The position numbers and the translations under genes are program-made. From contig NZ_FNZN01000006.1 in assembly GCF_900109345.1 (NCBI RefSeq), positions 1 through 64,000 on the forward strand: a stretch of 64,000 bases of DNA, written 5' to 3'. The stretch is from Maribacter orientalis (GTDB lineage: Bacteria > Bacteroidota > Bacteroidia > Flavobacteriales > Flavobacteriaceae). Within the stretch, counting starts at the first letter, position 1; each line of letters opens with the position of its first letter. The notes beneath the pieces are model-generated. The model ran no database searches and was not told the DNA's origin. It saw only the letters and a program-made list of their open reading frames with translations. Shown piece after piece: positions 44,637 to 54,108 of this stretch.

Positions 44637-45692
44637 TTATGCTACCGTTCCTTGACAACTGCTACCTGCGCCTGCCGTACAACCATAACAATGCTGTGAG
44701 ATAATGATGTTTCTATCGTTTAATAAATCTTCATTGTAATCTTTAATATGCTTCACTTTACTAGCAACTTTTAAATCTAACATTTGATTAAAGTCGCAAT
44801 CATATAGCCATCCATCCCAACTGATTGAAATCGTATTGGTACACATTACATTTGCTACTGCTGAAGGATTATAGGCTTCTACCAAAGCATACATATAATC
44901 TTCATAATTCTCTGAGGCGATTAGATAATCTAAAAATCGTGCTATAGGCAGGTTCGTTATAGCGAACAAACTATGAAATTGAATATCAAAATCTTCTTTA
45001 AGGGCTTTTTTGAAATCCTTTTCCATTGCCGCTTGGTCTCCTGGCAAATATGCCCCTGATGGGTTATATACTAAGTCTAATCGTAAGCTACTGCCAGGTA
45101 AGCCGTACCCTCTTTCATTCAGTTCTTGTAACGCTTTAATCGATTTATCAAAAACCCCATCACCTCGTTGCTTATCTGTTTTTCCTCTGGTATAATGTGG
45201 CATAGAAGAAATTACGTGCACATTGTGTTTCTTGAAGAAATCTGGCAAATCATAATATTTCTTATTTGCTCTAATAATGGTAAGGTTAGAACGTACGATA
45301 AAATCCTTTATTCCTGCTTTTGCAGCCTCCTCAACAAACCATCTAAAATCAGGATTCATTTCTGGTGCTCCACCAGTTAAATCTAGAGTATGGGCTCCTG
45401 TATTTTTTATGACCTCTAAACACTGCATCATAGTTTCACGAGTCATTATTTCCTTACGATCCGGACCTGCATCTACGTGGCAATGCTCACATACTTGGTT
45501 ACACATGTATCCCACATTGATTTGTAGTATTTCCAACTTTTTAGGGCGTAGTGGAAAGTGGCCTATCTGAGCAATCTTATCCTTAAAATATGGAAGCTCT
45601 CCATCGGCAAAGATTCCTCCGTTCAATATTTCTAACTGCTTATTGGAAACTGCTAAATCGTTCCCTTTCGCTTTTAATGATTTTGTAGCCAT
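44637..45692 (-). CDS. arsS: Arsenosugar biosynthesis radical SAM protein ArsS
   Basis: 351 residues. Radical SAM core with the 4Fe-4S motif C-x3-C-x2-C at Cys64, Cys68 and Cys71 (GYMCNQVCEHCHVDAGPDR), then LDLTGGAPEMNP and FIVRSNLTI. The C-terminal Cys-rich domain ends HCYGCTAGAGSSCQG (Cys335, 338, 346), the signature of the ArsS family whose members couple a ribosyl/adenosyl group to methylated arsenic. In some relatives a selenocysteine occurs in this tail; here there is no in-frame TGA, so it is an ordinary Cys form. Neighbours include a TIGR04282-type transferase and an AhpD-like domain, both standard companions. arsM is not in the window. Leader contains CAACCAA repeats. Confidence 0.93.
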   Translation of the reverse strand: MATKSLKAKGNDLAVSNKQLEILNGGIFADGELPYFKDKIAQIGHFPLRPKKLEILQINVGYMCNQVCEHCHVDAGPDRKEIMTRETMMQCLEVIKNTGAHTLDLTGGAPEMNPDFRWFVEEAAKAGIKDFIVRSNLTIIRANKKYYDLPDFFKKHNVHVISSMPHYTRGKTDKQRGDGVFDKSIKALQELNERGYGLPGSSLRLDLVYNPSGAYLPGDQAAMEKDFKKALKEDFDIQFHSLFAITNLPIARFLDYLIASENYEDYMYALVEAYNPSAVANVMCTNTISISWDGWLYDCDFNQMLDLKVASKVKHIKDYNEDLLNDRNIIISQHCYGCTAGAGSSCQGTVA

Positions 45693-45730
45693 TCTTTTTT
45701 AGTTGTTGGTTGTTGGTTGTTTGTAGTTCA
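45693..45730 (-). repeat. CAACCAA-type repeats in the arsS leader
   Basis: On the minus strand the bases just before the arsS ATG read as short tandem CAACCAA/CAACAAC units, then A-rich sequence. Unstructured A/C-rich leaders are favourable for initiation in Bacteroidota lacking strong Shine-Dalgarno sites. Copy number is low. Confidence 0.5.
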
Positions 45731-45878
45731 TAAGTGTTATTACGAATTCATAAACCGTTCAACCTGTATTAATTTCTTTTTAATAGATAGCAATTTCTAT
45801 TTTATTCTCGTTTTGTAAATGGTTCTATGTCGATTTTTAAATTATCTAATAATCGACAACGAACAATTATCAACCAAA

Positions 45879-47084
45879 CTACATTGACAATTTGTTGTAC
45901 TTATTCATCATTTGTACGCCATGAACCAGTGTCGCTCCACTTTCAATAGCAGCACCTACATGAACAGCCTCCATCATTTCTTCCTTCGTAATTCCTTTCT
46001 GTAATCCGTCTTTTGTATAGGCGTCAATACAATAAGGACATTTAACAACATGGGATACCGCTAAAGCAATTAGTGACTTTTCTCTTGCACTTAGTGCACC
46101 TTCTTCGAAAACCTTACTATAATAGTCGAAAAATTTAGTTCCTAATTCTTCGCTCCATTCAGTAATCTTTCCAAATTTTCTTAAATCTGCCGGGTCATAA
46201 TACGTATCTGCCATCTTTTTCTGAGTTTTAGTTTTTATTAAGTCGTTTTGCTCTTGGTTAAAATAAATCGGAATTCCTTGTCCCATTTTTTCCACTTCTG
46301 GGAGAATTTCCATGTTGTCCCAAATACCTGAAATAAGTGTGTCTCCGTAGGCTTCAGGCAAATGGTTTTTGTACATTAATTTTTGTGCAGTTTCTACCTC
46401 GTATTCAAAGGAATGATGAGTGTAGGTTACTTGACCGTCAACTATATCGAGAATCATATACCAAACCCTAGCCGTACCATCATTTGCCGGCATACCTATA
46501 ACACCTGGGTTTAACCAAAGCTTATCATTGAAGGTCTGATGAAAGGGCAAACCACAATGACCCGCAATTATGATATCACTTATAGTATCTATAAAGCTGC
46601 GTTCTTTACTTTCTGTCGCGTTTGATGCAAATATGAATTCAGAGGTATTCCCATAATTTCCATGGACAACGGTAACTTTTTTACCACCATAATCAAAACT
46701 GATGTACTCCGGAATTTCCTTCATCCAATCTAATGATTGTTGCGACAAATGACCTTTGGTATAGGGAAACCACATTTTTGAAAAATCGTCACATCTACTA
46801 CCACTTTTAAAATCACAGCCACAGTCTTCACTATCATTCGCCAATTGTAATTCTACATTACCTGCAATACTTAAAGCTCCCCATTTTTGAAACAATTGAA
46901 CGGTTTCTTCGGGCTGCGCACAGTATCCAGTAATATCTCCAGTACTGATACAGTTTTCTGGTTTTATCCCAGCTTCTTTAGTAATGGAAATGAGCTTCTC
47001 TAAAGCTTGAAGGTTGCTATATACACCTCCGAAAAGCAACAGTTTTCCGCTTTTAGTGCCAATATGTTTTATTTCTTTATCCAT
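45879..47084 (-). CDS. Phosphoesterase-like domain fused to arsenosugar-associated AhpD/peroxidase-like domain
   Basis: 401 residues from ATG 47084; an in-frame ATG at 47126 lies deep inside the upstream symporter gene and is rejected. Residues about 12-270 follow the calcineurin-like/YfcE fold, with GDITGYCAQPEE (Asp50), AGNVE (75-78), VHGN (His141), AGHCGLPF (His176) and NPGVIGMP. Several metal ligands differ. The DxH motif is GGVYSN (Asp to Gly20, His to Tyr22), GNHD is GNVE, GHTH is GHCG, and a Cys-rich insert has Cys88, 90 and 98. Residues about 295-401 are an AhpD/carboxymuconolactone-decarboxylase domain with Cys349-x2-Cys352; the usual following His is Tyr356. The second domain matches the peroxidase-like protein of arsenosugar clusters, normally separate. 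Redox or thiol chemistry is inferred. Overlaps the symporter stop by 16 bases. Confidence 0.88.
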   Translation of the reverse strand: MDKEIKHIGTKSGKLLLFGGVYSNLQALEKLISITKEAGIKPENCISTGDITGYCAQPEETVQLFQKWGALSIAGNVELQLANDSEDCGCDFKSGSRCDDFSKMWFPYTKGHLSQQSLDWMKEIPEYISFDYGGKKVTVVHGNYGNTSEFIFASNATESKERSFIDTISDIIIAGHCGLPFHQTFNDKLWLNPGVIGMPANDGTARVWYMILDIVDGQVTYTHHSFEYEVETAQKLMYKNHLPEAYGDTLISGIWDNMEILPEVEKMGQGIPIYFNQEQNDLIKTKTQKKMADTYYDPADLRKFGKITEWSEELGTKFFDYYSKVFEEGALSAREKSLIALAVSHVVKCPYCIDAYTKDGLQKGITKEEMMEAVHVGAAIESGATLVHGVQMMNKYNKLSM

Positions 47085-48409
47085 GTAGGTATTATATAAA
47101 CGAATAGGCAACAAATGATGCCCCAAAAATTAATCCAAAGTAAATCGGCATACTTTCCTGTCGTAAAAATAAGTGCTTGTGGAAACCAATTGAAAATCAA
47201 AAGGAAACCGAAGAATAATCCACTAAACACACTTAAATGAAAACTTATTTTGGGAGCCTTCCCTCTCCAAAAAAGAAAAACAGGCGTCAAGCCAATAACC
47301 ATAGTGCCACTAATAGTTGTGGCCGACAGTATTTCTGCATTTAAGAATACAGGTATAGTGCCTAAAATTGCAATTACCACCATTGACCATCTGCCAAACT
47401 TAAGTGACGTTCCAAATTTTAAGTCAATAGCCACTAGTTTTGAAAAGGATGAAAAGGTAGAATCTAGTGTAGATGCCGCAGATGTTATCATTACGAAATT
47501 AATGACCAACAAGATAATAATACCAAAAGCTTTTCCCACTTCTACAGCAGCCTGCCCTTGCATACCTTGTGATTGTGCATAAACACCAATGGAACTAAAT
47601 AGTATAATGCATATTGCTCCTAGAATACTTGCCCATAGAAAACTTTTCAATGTGATTTTAGGACTACTAATAAATCCGCGATCAGTTAAAACAGGATCAT
47701 GAAAAGGATAACTGAAAGATTGTAATAATGCCGCAAACAATAAATTCAATCCGGTTTCGAACGACCAGATTCCTGAATTTACTACCTCTGTAACAGTTGT
47801 TGATGTTGTATTGCCAAAAATAGTGAACAATATTACCGCTAAAAGAATAGAGAAGAGTCCCATTTGGATAACATCGGTAAATATAGAACTACTCATGCCT
47901 CCTTTTAAGACATAAGCCAATGTCAACCCTGTAAATACTAAAATGGACCAATAATACGACGATGTGCCTTCAGGTCCAAAATAGGAACCAATGACCATGG
48001 TATTACTCCATACCTCGTTAAATAAACGAATGGCAATCAAAATAGAGAATATAGTAACAGCAGATTTTCCGAATTTACTCGATAGAAAATGGTGTATGCT
48101 TGTGTACTTTCCATGTAAACGCATTCTATATATTACCAAACCAGCTACGGCAAAGGATAGGTAGTACCCTGCATATGCAACCCCACCAACAATACCAAAG
48201 TCTAAGCCTAAATTTGCGGCGTTCGTAATACTCTTCGCAAATATCCATGAGATGATCAAACTGCCCATTAGCATAAACGTGTTGGGCGCTTTCTTTTTTT
48301 GAACTGCCTTAAAAAACTGATTCGTGTCTTTTGCCCATGGGGAAAGTAAGAACAGCACCAAACTTGATGCTATAATTAAACTCCATTGCCAAATTTTTAC
48401 TTCAGTCAT
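47069..48409 (-). CDS. Sodium:solute symporter (SLC5 family)
   Basis: 446 residues, about thirteen transmembrane helices. The family's LeuT-fold features are visible: an N-terminal KSITNAANLGLDFG segment in place of the usual sodium/galactose loop, GGVAYAGYYLSFAVAG, the YTSIHHFLSSKFG stretch, GGMSSSIFTDVIQMGLFS, and TSAASTLDSTFSSFSKLVAIDL with the Ser/Thr-rich sodium site. It is an inner-membrane secondary transporter. Placement between SusD and the phosphoesterase/AhpD fusion suggests it imports what the SusCD pair captures, or exports a product. Substrate not readable. Confidence 0.9.
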   Translation of the reverse strand: MTEVKIWQWSLIIASSLVLFLLSPWAKDTNQFFKAVQKKKAPNTFMLMGSLIISWIFAKSITNAANLGLDFGIVGGVAYAGYYLSFAVAGLVIYRMRLHGKYTSIHHFLSSKFGKSAVTIFSILIAIRLFNEVWSNTMVIGSYFGPEGTSSYYWSILVFTGLTLAYVLKGGMSSSIFTDVIQMGLFSILLAVILFTIFGNTTSTTVTEVVNSGIWSFETGLNLLFAALLQSFSYPFHDPVLTDRGFISSPKITLKSFLWASILGAICIILFSSIGVYAQSQGMQGQAAVEVGKAFGIIILLVINFVMITSAASTLDSTFSSFSKLVAIDLKFGTSLKFGRWSMVVIAILGTIPVFLNAEILSATTISGTMVIGLTPVFLFWRGKAPKISFHLSVFSGLFFGFLLIFNWFPQALIFTTGKYADLLWINFWGIICCLFVYIIPTWIKK

Positions 48410-48480
48410 TTAATTCTATTAATTACTATAATTCAAGGTATCCTGCCGCTTTCGACCGTACCGAATTAATAATTTCCTAA

Positions 48481-49911
48481 CTATTTATCCCACCAAACTG
48501 GAACATTTATGCTATTGCCATCTGTTTGACTTGCGGCAGCTGCATAATTGACACTATTCAAAGCTTCTTCTTCTGAAGGATAGGGCATACGAATAGGAAT
48601 TAAATTGTTGTTTAAGCTAGCAGAAATTGTTTTCAATTGTGGAAAACCGGTTCTTCTGTATTCTACCCAACCTTCATATCCATTTATCATATTGGAAATC
48701 CATTTTTGGGTAATGATATTTTCTAATGCATTACCATTACTTAAAGCACCTTCTGCGCTTAAATAAGTTTCGGGTATTTCTACTTGCCAATACGCAAAAG
48801 CTTGAGTTACCCCTGTATTGTATAGTGTTTCGGTATCACCAGTTATCAAGCCTTTTTGAGCTGCTTCTGCCAATAAGAAATGTGTTTCCATACTGGTCAT
48901 AAAATTAGCGTCTAAAAGCCCTGTATTTTCTCTAAAAATGGCACCTAATAATGAATAATCTGCCACGGAAACACCTGTTGAGGCATCAATACCGTTTAAG
49001 AGTCCGTTGAATTCATTAGTGGTGGTATTACCTAACGGTCGATATAATCGTTCAATTCGCGGATCATTTAGATCGGTCAATATTTCATCCATCGTTTCAG
49101 ATAATACATAATTATTAAAATCTCCGATTCGAAGTCTGGCCAGTCTAAAATTATTCGGTTCACCATCGGTAAAATTGAAAATGGCGTTTTCTGAATTTTC
49201 ATCTATAAAATTTCCTTCGGATAAAATTGTCTGTAATTGTGCAGCAACATCGACCTTCGCTGAAATACGCACGAGGAATTTAATTTTCAGTGAATTTGCA
49301 AAACGTATCCATCCCGCTAAATCCCCATTGAATAAAATATCTCCTTCTAATGAAATGGTACCGGTATAATTTTCCATAGCCGCTATTCCCTTAGCAAGAT
49401 TGTCCAATATGCCACCTTCATCCATATAAATAGATTCTTGAGAATCATAGACAGGAGTAACGGTTTCTGTATCACCCTTAAATGCTTCAGAATAGGGGAC
49501 ATCTCCAAACAAATCTGTCAACGCTGCTGCCATATATGCCTTCATTATTCTGGCGGGACCTTCATATACCGCAAAGGCAGTATTTTCTTGAGACAAATTC
49601 AAAATGATTTCATTGTCCCTTAAATTTTGATAGAATATTGGCCACGGATTACCTCCTAATTGCGGAGATTTTAAATCATGCCTGTCAAACAGGTTAAAAT
49701 CAAGGGCTGTACTGTATTGCCCAAGCAAGTTCCCCGCCGTAAAACCTTCATAAGACATTTGTTCACCATAATCATAGATTACTTGCCTAAGCAATAGGCT
49801 TGGTTGCACGGTAACAGGTGAATTTGAATTTGTGTTTATTTCTTCAAAATCTTTAGTACAACCAACGACCAATAATAAGATTACTATACTATATACATAT
49901 TTCATTGTCAT
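48481..49911 (-). CDS. SusD/RagB-type outer-membrane lipoprotein (SusD-like_2 type)
   Basis: 476 residues from ATG 49911 (or 474 from 49905). A short hydrophobic signal with LLLVVGC places a lipidated Cys near residue 17; an upstream in-frame ATG at 50049 lies inside susC and is rejected. Mature sequence begins TKDFEEINTNSNSPV, then helical TPR-like segments, and the SQENTAFAVYEGPARIMKAYMAAALTDLFGDVPYSEA motif. A C-terminal ETHFLLAEAAQKG and GYEGWVEYRRTGFP follow. It caps the SusC transporter on the cell surface and binds substrate. It follows susC by only 4 bases. The pair is embedded in an arsenosugar-type cluster, not beside glycoside hydrolases. Confidence 0.93.
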   Translation of the reverse strand: MTMKYVYSIVILLLVVGCTKDFEEINTNSNSPVTVQPSLLLRQVIYDYGEQMSYEGFTAGNLLGQYSTALDFNLFDRHDLKSPQLGGNPWPIFYQNLRDNEIILNLSQENTAFAVYEGPARIMKAYMAAALTDLFGDVPYSEAFKGDTETVTPVYDSQESIYMDEGGILDNLAKGIAAMENYTGTISLEGDILFNGDLAGWIRFANSLKIKFLVRISAKVDVAAQLQTILSEGNFIDENSENAIFNFTDGEPNNFRLARLRIGDFNNYVLSETMDEILTDLNDPRIERLYRPLGNTTTNEFNGLLNGIDASTGVSVADYSLLGAIFRENTGLLDANFMTSMETHFLLAEAAQKGLITGDTETLYNTGVTQAFAYWQVEIPETYLSAEGALSNGNALENIITQKWISNMINGYEGWVEYRRTGFPQLKTISASLNNNLIPIRMPYPSEEEALNSVNYAAAASQTDGNSINVPVWWDK

Positions 49912-49915
49912 ATTC

Positions 49916-52900
49916 TTAAAAATTAAATCCGGCTTTAAAACCGATACTTCTGGTCGTGGCATACGACATATCCTCAACACCACTAATAAAACCTTGACCT
50001 TGTACAGCGAGTTGTTCAGGATCAAAATGCGGATTTTCGGTGATAGCAAATAGGTTTTTACCGATTAGGGATACATTCAACGTGGCATCTTGATTGAATA
50101 AGCTGAGGTTATCGAAGGTATAGCCAATAGATAATTGACGCAGTTTTAGAAAAGAGGCATCGTAGGTATTGTTTTCCTCGTGGTTTCTGTCATAATATTG
50201 CCTATAGTAACTTTCAGCTGAAACAGCTACAGTATTGGTGGTGTACACTGGGTTTTCTTCTGTACCAGTATTTACGACACCTGCCGGAACAATGCCAGAT
50301 TCTGGTCTAAAAGCGGTTTCTGCCAATTGACCACCTACATTACCCAATGCCTTAGTTCTTGATACAATTATGCCACCTTGTCGCCAATCGAATAGAAAAC
50401 CTAAATTCCAGTTTTTGTAATTGAATTGATTATTGAAACCTAACATAAAATCAGGATTATAATTCCCTAGTTTTTGTAGGTCATTATTAGGTATATATCG
50501 CCCTTCTTCGGTTAAGATGAATTCTCCGTTATCATTTTTTAAATAACCTGTACCGTACATATCACCTACACGGCCACCTTCTTCAACTTGAAAAAATACC
50601 GTTTGGTTTTGACTGTCATAAATACGAGAATAAGCCAATGTTAGTCGACCATCTTCTTGAGGTAAGCTTTCTACGGTAGATCGGTTGGTGCTAAAATTTA
50701 AGGTACTGTTCCATTTTAGATTTTCACTAAGCACGGGCGATATACCTAGAATAATTTCTAACCCTTTTGACCGAACTTCTCCGCCATTAACCACCTGTTG
50801 GGTATACCCAGATGAAATGCCAATGGGCAATGAAATTATTTGGTCTTTTGTTAATGCGTTGTAATAGGATACATCAAAACGAAATTGATCGCCGAATAAG
50901 CGAATATCTGCACCTACTTCAAAAGATGAGGTACGTTCGGGCTGCAAATTAGGATTTGCAATAATGTTAGAATTACTAAATGTAGGTTGACCGTTATATG
51001 GTGTCTGAGCTACAAAGGCTCCCGTGGTCTGGTACGGATTAGTATCATTGCCCACTTGCGCCCAACTGGCTCTTAGTTTTGCAAATGATATAGTTTTTGG
51101 TAAATCAACAACTTCAGATAGAATAAAACTACTGGATACCGATGGATAAAAAAACGAAGTATTGTCAACTGAAAAGGGGGTTGCCAATGCACTAGACCAA
51201 TCGTTTCTTCCTGTGATATCCAAGAAAAGGAAATCTTTGTACCCGAATTTTGCTAACCCGTAAAAACTATTGATGCGCTTGTTCGATTCAAACTCGAATA
51301 CTTCAACTGGCGAAGCGGCATTGGATAATCTGAAAATTCCTGGTTGCGCTAAACTTGTTGTTTGTGATTGAGAGGTAAATGCCTTTTGGTCCAATCTGTT
51401 TCCCCCCAAAGAAATATCGAAACTTATGTCATTAAATTGATTGGCGTAATTCAAAAGAAAGTCGGTGTTTACTTCCCTAAAGAAAACATCATGTTCTGCA
51501 TAACCACCGTTTTTAAAACGATTTGAACTGTATGCCCTGCGCAATTGGCGTAGTTCACTTGAGTAATCCATACCTGTTCTAAACGATACTGTTATGTAGT
51601 CTGTAATATCATAGGTAGCAGATATATTACCAAAAACCCGGTCTCTATTAAATGAATTCCTGTTCTCGTAGAGTATGAAATAGGGGTTATCAAAATAGGT
51701 GTAATTAAATGAATATTGTTGTACACCTTCAAGACCAGGTTGCCAATAATTTTTAAGGTTATTAATATTCAATGAACGTGGTCCCCAGGCGACTAAGGAG
51801 TAATTGACATTTTCAGAACCGTAGCCATTAGAAGGGCGGTTATCACTATTAGAATTAATATAACTAATAGATGAATTGATGCGTAATTTATCAATTGGCA
51901 GAAAATTTAGTCGAGTATTTATGGTTTGTCTATCTAAATTAACACCAGGAATAATAGATTCACTTCGCAAATCGGTAAATGAAAGGCGATAGTTCCCTTT
52001 ATCAAATCCAGAGGAAATTGCAATGTTGTTTATTAAGGTAGTTCCGGTTTCATAGAAATTTTTCAAATTATCTGGATTTGACTTAAATTCTGTAGGAGTA
52101 ATAGGAATACTACTGTATAAGGCAGTATCTCCACCACGTACTACACTTCCATCCGCCAGAGTAACGGGACTATCATATTGTGGAATTAGATTGCCTACAT
52201 CTAAACGAGGACCCCAACTATAGGTTATTAAATCATTTGTTCCTCCGCCTAATCCATCTACAAAAGCAAACTCTCCAGAATTACCTTGTCCGTATTCATT
52301 TTGAAAATCGGGCAATTGAAAGGCTGAATCCACAAAAAAGCTGGTATTATAACTAACTCCCAATCCTTTAGTGTTTTTACCGCTTTTTGTCTCAATTATA
52401 ATAACACCGTTAGATGCTCTTGTTCCATAAAGTGCTGCGGCACTTGGCCCTTTTAAAACGGAAACCTCTTCAATATCATCAGGGTTTACCTCCATGGCAC
52501 CGTTACCGAAATCTATTTCTTGAAACCCGGCAGCAGCCTCGTTGGTGAAATTAAAGACTGAGTTGTTATTAATGGGCACTCCATCCACAATAAATAACGG
52601 ATTGTTATTGGAAAAAGATGCTTCTCCACGAATAGTAATTTTTGATGAGGAACCTACGCCAGTAGCACCTTGATTAATGGTTACGCCAGCTAATTTACCC
52701 GAAAGGTTGTCCAAGAAGTTTACTGATTTTACTTCCGTAACACCTTTGGCATCCAAGCTCTGTACAACATAGCCTAATTCTTTAGTTTCTCTTTTAAATC
52801 CTAATGCGGTCAATACCACTTCATCTAAAATTTCAGATGAATCTTCAAGGGTGACATTAATAGTATTGCGATTGTTTATAGGTACTAATTTAGATTGATA

Positions 52901-53119
52901 TCCTAAAACCGAAAATTCAATAGCACCTGAAAGGCTAGGTACATCTATTGAATACATACCGTTTTCATTGGTCGTAGATCCGGTCAAAGTACCAGACAAT
53001 ACAATGTTTACATACGGAATTGAATTTCCATCGGTATCGGTAACAATACCTGTTATGGTTTCTTGAGCACTGACTATTGTTATCATAAACATAGTCAACA
53101 CCATAAAAATGTGTTTCAT
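49916..53119 (-). CDS. SusC/RagA-type TonB-linked outer-membrane transporter
   Basis: 1,067 residues. The signal peptide ends VSAQ, followed by a carboxypeptidase-regulatory-like domain (about 20-100, ITGIVTDTDGNSIPYVNI). The TonB plug follows (about 110-235) with VVQSLDAKGV, IRGEASFSNNNPLFIVDGVP and the SusC signature VLKGPSAAALYGTRASNGVIIIETK. A 22-strand barrel ends at F-x-F. No STN domain. Translocates a ligand handed over by the SusD lipoprotein, energised by TonB. It lies 53 bases downstream of the TIGR04282-type gene, in one probable operon. Ligand unknown. Confidence 0.95.
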   Translation of the reverse strand: MKHIFMVLTMFMITIVSAQETITGIVTDTDGNSIPYVNIVLSGTLTGSTTNENGMYSIDVPSLSGAIEFSVLGYQSKLVPINNRNTINVTLEDSSEILDEVVLTALGFKRETKELGYVVQSLDAKGVTEVKSVNFLDNLSGKLAGVTINQGATGVGSSSKITIRGEASFSNNNPLFIVDGVPINNNSVFNFTNEAAAGFQEIDFGNGAMEVNPDDIEEVSVLKGPSAAALYGTRASNGVIIIETKSGKNTKGLGVSYNTSFFVDSAFQLPDFQNEYGQGNSGEFAFVDGLGGGTNDLITYSWGPRLDVGNLIPQYDSPVTLADGSVVRGGDTALYSSIPITPTEFKSNPDNLKNFYETGTTLINNIAISSGFDKGNYRLSFTDLRSESIIPGVNLDRQTINTRLNFLPIDKLRINSSISYINSNSDNRPSNGYGSENVNYSLVAWGPRSLNINNLKNYWQPGLEGVQQYSFNYTYFDNPYFILYENRNSFNRDRVFGNISATYDITDYITVSFRTGMDYSSELRQLRRAYSSNRFKNGGYAEHDVFFREVNTDFLLNYANQFNDISFDISLGGNRLDQKAFTSQSQTTSLAQPGIFRLSNAASPVEVFEFESNKRINSFYGLAKFGYKDFLFLDITGRNDWSSALATPFSVDNTSFFYPSVSSSFILSEVVDLPKTISFAKLRASWAQVGNDTNPYQTTGAFVAQTPYNGQPTFSNSNIIANPNLQPERTSSFEVGADIRLFGDQFRFDVSYYNALTKDQIISLPIGISSGYTQQVVNGGEVRSKGLEIILGISPVLSENLKWNSTLNFSTNRSTVESLPQEDGRLTLAYSRIYDSQNQTVFFQVEEGGRVGDMYGTGYLKNDNGEFILTEEGRYIPNNDLQKLGNYNPDFMLGFNNQFNYKNWNLGFLFDWRQGGIIVSRTKALGNVGGQLAETAFRPESGIVPAGVVNTGTEENPVYTTNTVAVSAESYYRQYYDRNHEENNTYDASFLKLRQLSIGYTFDNLSLFNQDATLNVSLIGKNLFAITENPHFDPEQLAVQGQGFISGVEDMSYATTRSIGFKAGFNF

Positions 53120-53172
53120 AAATAGCTTTTGAACTGAGTTTTACAATTACCCAATAATGGGTTGGGTCGGAT

Positions 53173-53862
53173 TTAAACAAATAAAACTTCAGGAGAACCT
53201 TTATTGAACATGAATCTGTCAGGAAACAGACATAAGAAGTTCTGGTTGGTGTAGTTTAGACTTCTTTTTATTCTTAATAACCGTATAATCAACAGTAATA
53301 AGATTGATGATAGACTTCTGGAAAACGATAATATGGTCTGTAAATCCTTTTCGTTGTCCAAATCTTGTAGAACAGGTAGTTTAATTAATTCTGATGACTC
53401 TTTTCTTAGCCATAATGATATTTGATGGTATAGGCTAAAACGTTGCCAAGGAAGGTTATGAAAACCACTAACATCAAAATTAGATTTTTGTAAGCCCAAC
53501 AAGTAGAAACCTCCGTCATTAGAAGGACCAATTACGGTCTTGCCCAATGATAATTGCTTGGCTGTATGTTTAAGGTGTTGGGTTTTTAAATGAGGAGTAT
53601 CGTTACCTATGGTAATAATTCTAGAAAACCCTTTGTCAAAAACATTTGCTATGGCATTTGTAAAACGCTCACCAAAAGTAGCGCCAACTTGATCTTTGTC
53701 TGAAAAGTGAAAAACAGGTAAACCTGTGTTTTGAGCTTTCTTAAGAGTGGTCCTAGTTAGATGGTGGAATAATTGCTCACCTTTAGGAATGGACTTAATA
53801 GCCAAATCTTCCTTGGCGGAATTGGCAAAAACCAAAATAGCAGTTGTACCCTGTGAATTCAA
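53173..53862 (-). CDS. TIGR04282-type transferase of arsenosugar clusters (DUF2064 family)
   Basis: 229 residues, GT-A-like nucleotidyl/glycosyl-transferase fold of the CofC/DUF2064 family. Seen are the N-terminal AILVFANSAKEDLAIKSIP, GATFGERFTNAI, IITIGNDTPHL (the D-x-P acidic motif) and VIGPSNDGGFYLLGL, which define the rSAM-associated transferase family TIGR04282. In arsenosugar pathways it is proposed to add a sugar or glycerol-type group. The C-terminal ~45 residues contain a hydrophobic stretch (about 180-195). It is the first gene of the minus-strand cluster, with operator-like sites 121 and 247 bases upstream. Confidence 0.87.
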   Translation of the reverse strand: MNSQGTTAILVFANSAKEDLAIKSIPKGEQLFHHLTRTTLKKAQNTGLPVFHFSDKDQVGATFGERFTNAIANVFDKGFSRIITIGNDTPHLKTQHLKHTAKQLSLGKTVIGPSNDGGFYLLGLQKSNFDVSGFHNLPWQRFSLYHQISLWLRKESSELIKLPVLQDLDNEKDLQTILSFSRSLSSILLLLIIRLLRIKRSLNYTNQNFLCLFPDRFMFNKGSPEVLFV

Positions 53863-53982
53863 TTCAAATTTTCTTTCTCGTTAATAAATTTACGTAAAAA
53901 AATAGCAAAGGTTTTCTTAGTATATATAAAAATCAAAATTTAAGTATCCGAAGCTTATTACTTTAAGTCAAAATGTCAGTTT

Positions 53983-54000
53983 AAACTAATCAGTCGGTTT
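53983..54000. promoter_or_regulatory. TetR-like operator, AAACTANNNNGTCGGTTT type
   Basis: AAACTAATCAGTCGGTTT; the same core as at 44464 and 63941. 121 bases upstream of the first gene of the arsenosugar-type cluster. Confidence 0.6.
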
Positions 54001-54108
54001 TTAAGGTTCAAAATGCGATATTAAATAGCTGCTTCCCATATAAACAAACACTTAAATCTGTCCATAAGTACATTTTTAGCTAATTTAAGGGCGTAATTTT
54101 CACCTTAC

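Noticed and set aside
44637-44700. Selenocysteine in the ArsS C-terminal tail
   Set aside because: The tail is encoded without an in-frame TGA; cysteines are at 335, 338 and 346, so there is no evidence of selenocysteine insertion here.
45010-45570. Overlapping plus-strand ORFs opposite arsS
   Set aside because: The minus-strand frame carries all radical SAM motifs; the others have none.
48481-53119. Polysaccharide utilisation locus
   Set aside because: A SusC/SusD pair is present, but no glycoside hydrolase, lyase, SusE/F protein or hybrid regulator is adjacent.
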